A stretch of 64,000 bases of DNA from JBCBGF01 sp039193455 (GTDB lineage: Bacteria; Pseudomonadota; Alphaproteobacteria; Rhodobacterales; Rhodobacteraceae): NCBI GenBank assembly GCA_039193455.1, contig JBCCWO010000001.1:530800-594799 (forward strand), read 5' to 3'. Shown here piece after piece: positions 61,270 through 64,000 of this stretch. Position 1 is the first letter of the stretch; each line of letters opens with the position of its first letter. Below the pieces are notes generated by a model. It was not told the origin of the DNA. It ran no database searches and was given only the letters and a program-made list of their open reading frames with translations. A program made the translations under genes and the position numbers.

Positions 61270-63180
61270 ATGCGTTTGAAAACACTTCTCCTGAGCACTG
61301 CGCTGGCAATTGTGTCCCTTGGCCCGCAATTTGCGCGCGCCGACGTGGCACCCGAACCACCTGCCGCCGACAGCGCCATGCCATTTTACGATCGACACAA
61401 GATCGACATCAGCAATCTGCGGGACTTCTACGAGGGTTTAATGACCGCGGATGCGATGATCCATCGCAGCGCTTTCTTTGACAGCACGACTAAGTGGATG
61501 CTCACGCTGCGCCAGATGATCTTGTCGGAAAGTGGGCATCACACCGCGCGCAGTGCCTACCAGCTCTCTCTGATGGGGGTGTCGCTGGAAGATATTCAGG
61601 CGGTTTTCGACCCGGGTTATGTCGACACGCTAGACGACCCACGGCTCAAAGCTGCGTTCACCTATATCGATGTCATGGGCCGCTACCCGATCACCTCATC
61701 GGCAGACATCCATGCCCTCCTGCGCACAAATTACACCGACCGCGCGATTGCAGAGCTGATGCAGCTTGGAGCCATCAACCACGCCTCGGCAACCCATGAC
61801 GCGATCTTGCCTATCGTCACCGATCAGGAGACCGTGGATTGGGCGAGCGAGAATCTCTCAGCAGTCGGCTGGGAGTTGGGCCATAACGCCCCGACCTCTC
61901 CTGAGGAGCAACGCGCAAACCCGTTCGTGGGCGACGCCCAAACCGGCGTTGTCGCGGAAATAGATTCTACCTGGGTGCGGGGCGATTATGGCGCCGTCGA
62001 TCCCGTTCTCGAAACCGATTGGCTCAACTTTGTCACGGGCTATGAAGTACCCATTGTGACCTTTGACGGCGACGGCGACGGTATCGAGCAGCCCTTTGAT
62101 GCCTTCCCGAGCACACTGCTGCAATGGCAGGACGAAGAAGCCGTCACCGCGAACGTTCCGGCAGAGGGAACCCCGGCCTTTGACGTGGCCGCCTATGACT
62201 ACGACTACTACACCGGTCCGCCAGAGGTGACCTCGACCGTTCCCTATAGCGATCGCAACATGTTCGATACTTTCTGGGATCGCGGAGCTGCCATGGGCAC
62301 CCTGGCAATGGACGAATACCTTCTGCAAAGAGAGCGCAGCATGGACTTCCCCGAGATCTGGTCCCTCTTCTTCGTCTACCAGCTGGCTTCGGGTTGCGTG
62401 CACTGTCAGGCGCATGGCGCGTTCGGAATCTGGGACTACACAGAAGCCGACAATTTCTGGTCAGAAATCCCAGAAGCCGAGAAAGCCCCGCTCATTGCCT
62501 ACATCCAGTCCCTCATGGACTTTGAGCGGTCGGAGCAATTGGAGGGCGACCCAGCATTCAAAGCTGCACTTCGATTTGCTCGTGATGCGGGACGGTTGCC
62601 GGCACGCGTCACAGCCGCTCACATCGAGGAGCTTCGGCGCCACTATTCCGATCGCCAGGTTCAGGAGATCCTCGCGATCCCTGTGGTAACTGCGTGGCTT
62701 TCGGGCTCCATGCAATCCGTGGCCGTTGTCACAGACCAGCTAAGCATGTCCTGGACATTGCGCAACCTAGGGCCTCTCGGTTGGAAGCCTGGCGTTCACC
62801 TCGGTCTTCCTAGTGAGCAACGGCCCTACCACATGAGCGAGTTGGCCGATCTTCTCCTCTCCGAGATTAATAACGGCAAGGTCCCCGATGCTGCCAGCGA
62901 GTGGAACGGAGCATTCACGCCGCCTGCCTTCGATGCGGATAATGACGGCGTCGAAGACGCCTTTGACGGATTCCCCGATGATCCCAGCCGATGGGCGGAC
63001 ACCGATTTCGACGGCATTGAGGACGCTATGGATGACGACATTGACGGCGACGGCTTAGATAACGCCGTTGAACTGGAGCAAGGCACTTTCCCTTACAAGG
63101 CGGATTCCGATGGTGACGGCGTAGATGACATGGCCGAGCTATCTGCGGGTACAGACGCAATGGATCCTCTCAACTACTAG
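61270..63180 (+). CDS. exported duplicated AhpD-like protein with calcium-binding repeats
   Basis: The ATG at 61270 follows GAGGAGGT; the protein has 636 residues and a signal peptide to about residue 24. Residues 125-215 and 429-518 are recognisable repeats of each other (KAAFTYIDVMGRYP versus KAALRFARDAGRLP; VTDQETVDW versus VTDQLSMSW; GW...PSEEQR-like ends). Unit 2 is preceded by a C376-V-H-C379 redox motif with H382, typical of AhpD-like carboxymuconolactone decarboxylase folds; unit 1 has Ser/His there. Thrombospondin-3-like Ca-binding segments follow each unit (264-278, 554-634). Confidence 0.8.
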   Translation: MRLKTLLLSTALAIVSLGPQFARADVAPEPPAADSAMPFYDRHKIDISNLRDFYEGLMTADAMIHRSAFFDSTTKWMLTLRQMILSESGHHTARSAYQLSLMGVSLEDIQAVFDPGYVDTLDDPRLKAAFTYIDVMGRYPITSSADIHALLRTNYTDRAIAELMQLGAINHASATHDAILPIVTDQETVDWASENLSAVGWELGHNAPTSPEEQRANPFVGDAQTGVVAEIDSTWVRGDYGAVDPVLETDWLNFVTGYEVPIVTFDGDGDGIEQPFDAFPSTLLQWQDEEAVTANVPAEGTPAFDVAAYDYDYYTGPPEVTSTVPYSDRNMFDTFWDRGAAMGTLAMDEYLLQRERSMDFPEIWSLFFVYQLASGCVHCQAHGAFGIWDYTEADNFWSEIPEAEKAPLIAYIQSLMDFERSEQLEGDPAFKAALRFARDAGRLPARVTAAHIEELRRHYSDRQVQEILAIPVVTAWLSGSMQSVAVVTDQLSMSWTLRNLGPLGWKPGVHLGLPSEQRPYHMSELADLLLSEINNGKVPDAASEWNGAFTPPAFDADNDGVEDAFDGFPDDPSRWADTDFDGIEDAMDDDIDGDGLDNAVELEQGTFPYKADSDGDGVDDMAELSAGTDAMDPLNY

Positions 63181-63199
63181 GGATCCTCTCAACTACTAG
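63162..63199 (+). repeat. 19-bp tandem duplication over the stop codon
   Basis: GGATCCTCTCAACTACTAG occurs at 63162-63180, ending in the stop codon of the AhpD-like gene, and again at 63181-63199 directly after it. The second copy therefore adds a second stop in the same frame. This looks like a recent slippage event. Confidence 0.85.
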
Positions 63200-63207
63200 G
63201 GCGGCAT

Positions 63208-63236
63208 GGGTCTCTCTGCGCAAGCCGCAGAGACCC
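63208..63236 (+). terminator. strong hairpin after the AhpD-like gene
   Basis: GGGTCT with CTGCG pairs with CGCAG and AGACCC around a CAAGC loop, with two bulged bases. It lies 28 bp after the stop; no T-run follows, so it could be a Rho-type pause or an mRNA stabiliser before the barrel gene. Confidence 0.5.
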
Positions 63237-63316
63237 CGCCATTCGCACACCTCTGAAACTCTTGGAAGGCGAGTTGCCCCCAGCGAGGCTCGGGCGCAAA
63301 TCGAGAAGGCACGAAA

Positions 63317-64000
63317 ATGTATCTTGCGCAAAAGCTAGTAACACTGAGTTGCCTCGGGCTAGGTTGGTTTTCGACGCCCGTCTCGGCGGAAGATGCCTCG
63401 GACAGCATTTACCCGAGACTTGGCGGCAATATCATTACGAGGCTGGGCTACAACGGCGACTATAAGTCGGACCCACCACTCGTCGAAGCAGATGATATCT
63501 TTCTCCAAGTCATCGCGAGCCCAATCTTCCGTTTCAGTGAGAGGCTTCGGTTCGTCACGGAGGTTCGGGTTGAGAACATCTCGCCACCCTCGAATGACCG
63601 CTTTTTCGAAGACCAAGGTCTCTTCGCGCGCATTCTACTGGCGGAGTACTCCGCCAGCGAAGAATTCACTATCCATGCGGGGAAAATGACACCGTCCTTT
63701 GCCTTGGCCTCCTTCGCCATTCCTGGGATGTTTGGAAACAGTTACAACAAAGAAATTGAGCTCATCGACCAGGTTGGTATTGGAGGATCATACTCCTTTG
63801 GGCTCCCCGATCGTGGTAACCACACCCTAACGCTTAACACATTCTTCGAAGACACGGGCTTCACCTCTGAATCCTTTGGAAACAACCGAGGCCGCACGTC
63901 CATTGAGGATGGGGGCGCGAGTAACACCGAGAGCTTTGAATCCTATGCGCTATCACTTGAAGGAAGCGACTTGGACGCCTTTCCCGGCCTTACCTACAAG
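63317..64000 (+). CDS. outer-membrane beta-barrel protein, start only (cut by window end)
   Basis: An ATG at 63317 with GAAGGC ahead opens a frame that stays open to base 64000 (228 codons read). The signal peptide ends at VSA-ED (about residue 25). The mature part is Gly/aromatic-rich with alternating strands and resembles phosphate-selective or general porins (IFRFSERLRFVTEVRVEN, GKMTPSFALASF, GIGGSYSFGLPDRG). It follows the exported AhpD-like gene and could be its outer-membrane partner. Class beyond porin-like barrel is uncertain. Confidence 0.8.
   Translation, partial: MYLAQKLVTLSCLGLGWFSTPVSAEDASDSIYPRLGGNIITRLGYNGDYKSDPPLVEADDIFLQVIASPIFRFSERLRFVTEVRVENISPPSNDRFFEDQGLFARILLAEYSASEEFTIHAGKMTPSFALASFAIPGMFGNSYNKEIELIDQVGIGGSYSFGLPDRGNHTLTLNTFFEDTGFTSESFGNNRGRTSIEDGGASNTESFESYALSLEGSDLDAFPGLTYK

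Noticed and set aside
1..64000. CRISPR arrays, rRNA genes, riboswitches and complete insertion sequences
   Set aside because: No regularly spaced repeats of suitable length, rRNA-like sequence, known aptamer cores or transposases with terminal repeats were seen.

Overview
The window is a GC-rich bacterial chromosome segment. The evidence points to an alphaproteobacterium of the Rhodobacterales (Roseobacter-like). It carries the order yceD-rpmF-plsX-fabH-ihfA-merR, the run argS-SPOR-nagZ-scpA-scpB, a double-length DCD-type dCTP deaminase, dgt, a COQ8-type ABC1 kinase and an OlsB-type acyltransferase, together with dense ATGA/GTGA stop-start overlaps. The assignment rests on gene content and order read by eye, not on a database search.

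Layout. 1-1.5 kb: the start of an aldehyde dehydrogenase gene (cut by the window edge) with a divergent AraC regulator. 1.7-7.8 kb: two converging operons that hold three different Rieske fusions (a haem-type membrane protein, a GltS-like FMN enzyme and a pyruvate-oxidase-like ThDP enzyme). 8-25 kb: mostly housekeeping and conserved genes: tRNA-Leu, a DCC protein, an HTH/membrane/NDUFAF6-like operon, cimA, cysS, ABC1 kinase, a serine hydrolase, an aminotransferase, an SDR, an ABC-F ATPase, olsB and msrB. 25.5-43 kb: core region with bamE, yceD-rpmF-plsX-fabH-ihfA-merR, tRNA-Pro, dcd, scpAB, nagZ, argS, dgt, sufE, rnd, purMN and tRNA-Ile2.

From the 3' end of tRNA-Ile2 (CAU) onward the character changes. 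A small lower-GC patch (43.1-45.2 kb) has a RepA-like hexameric ATPase and short repeats, but no integrase was seen. It is followed by a catabolic operon (orphan Tat-exported solute-binding protein, cytosine-deaminase-like amidohydrolase, FAD oxidase, TauD dioxygenase, DUF2165). From about 51 kb the sequence is accessory, less GC-rich and gene-sparse between clusters. It holds a DCC/P450/methyltransferase-like cluster, a MarR-SDR pair with a perfect 18-bp palindrome, and an HXXEE membrane pair. It ends with a LysR-controlled set of exported proteins: an epoxide-hydrolase-like alpha/beta hydrolase, an NTF2-like protein, a duplicated AhpD-like protein with calcium-binding repeats, and the start of an outer-membrane barrel.

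The best candidates for something undescribed are the exported four-gene set at 59.4-64 kb, especially its duplicated AhpD/calcium-repeat protein, and the three-Rieske locus at 1.7-7.8 kb. No CRISPR array, complete insertion sequence, rRNA or integrase was found.
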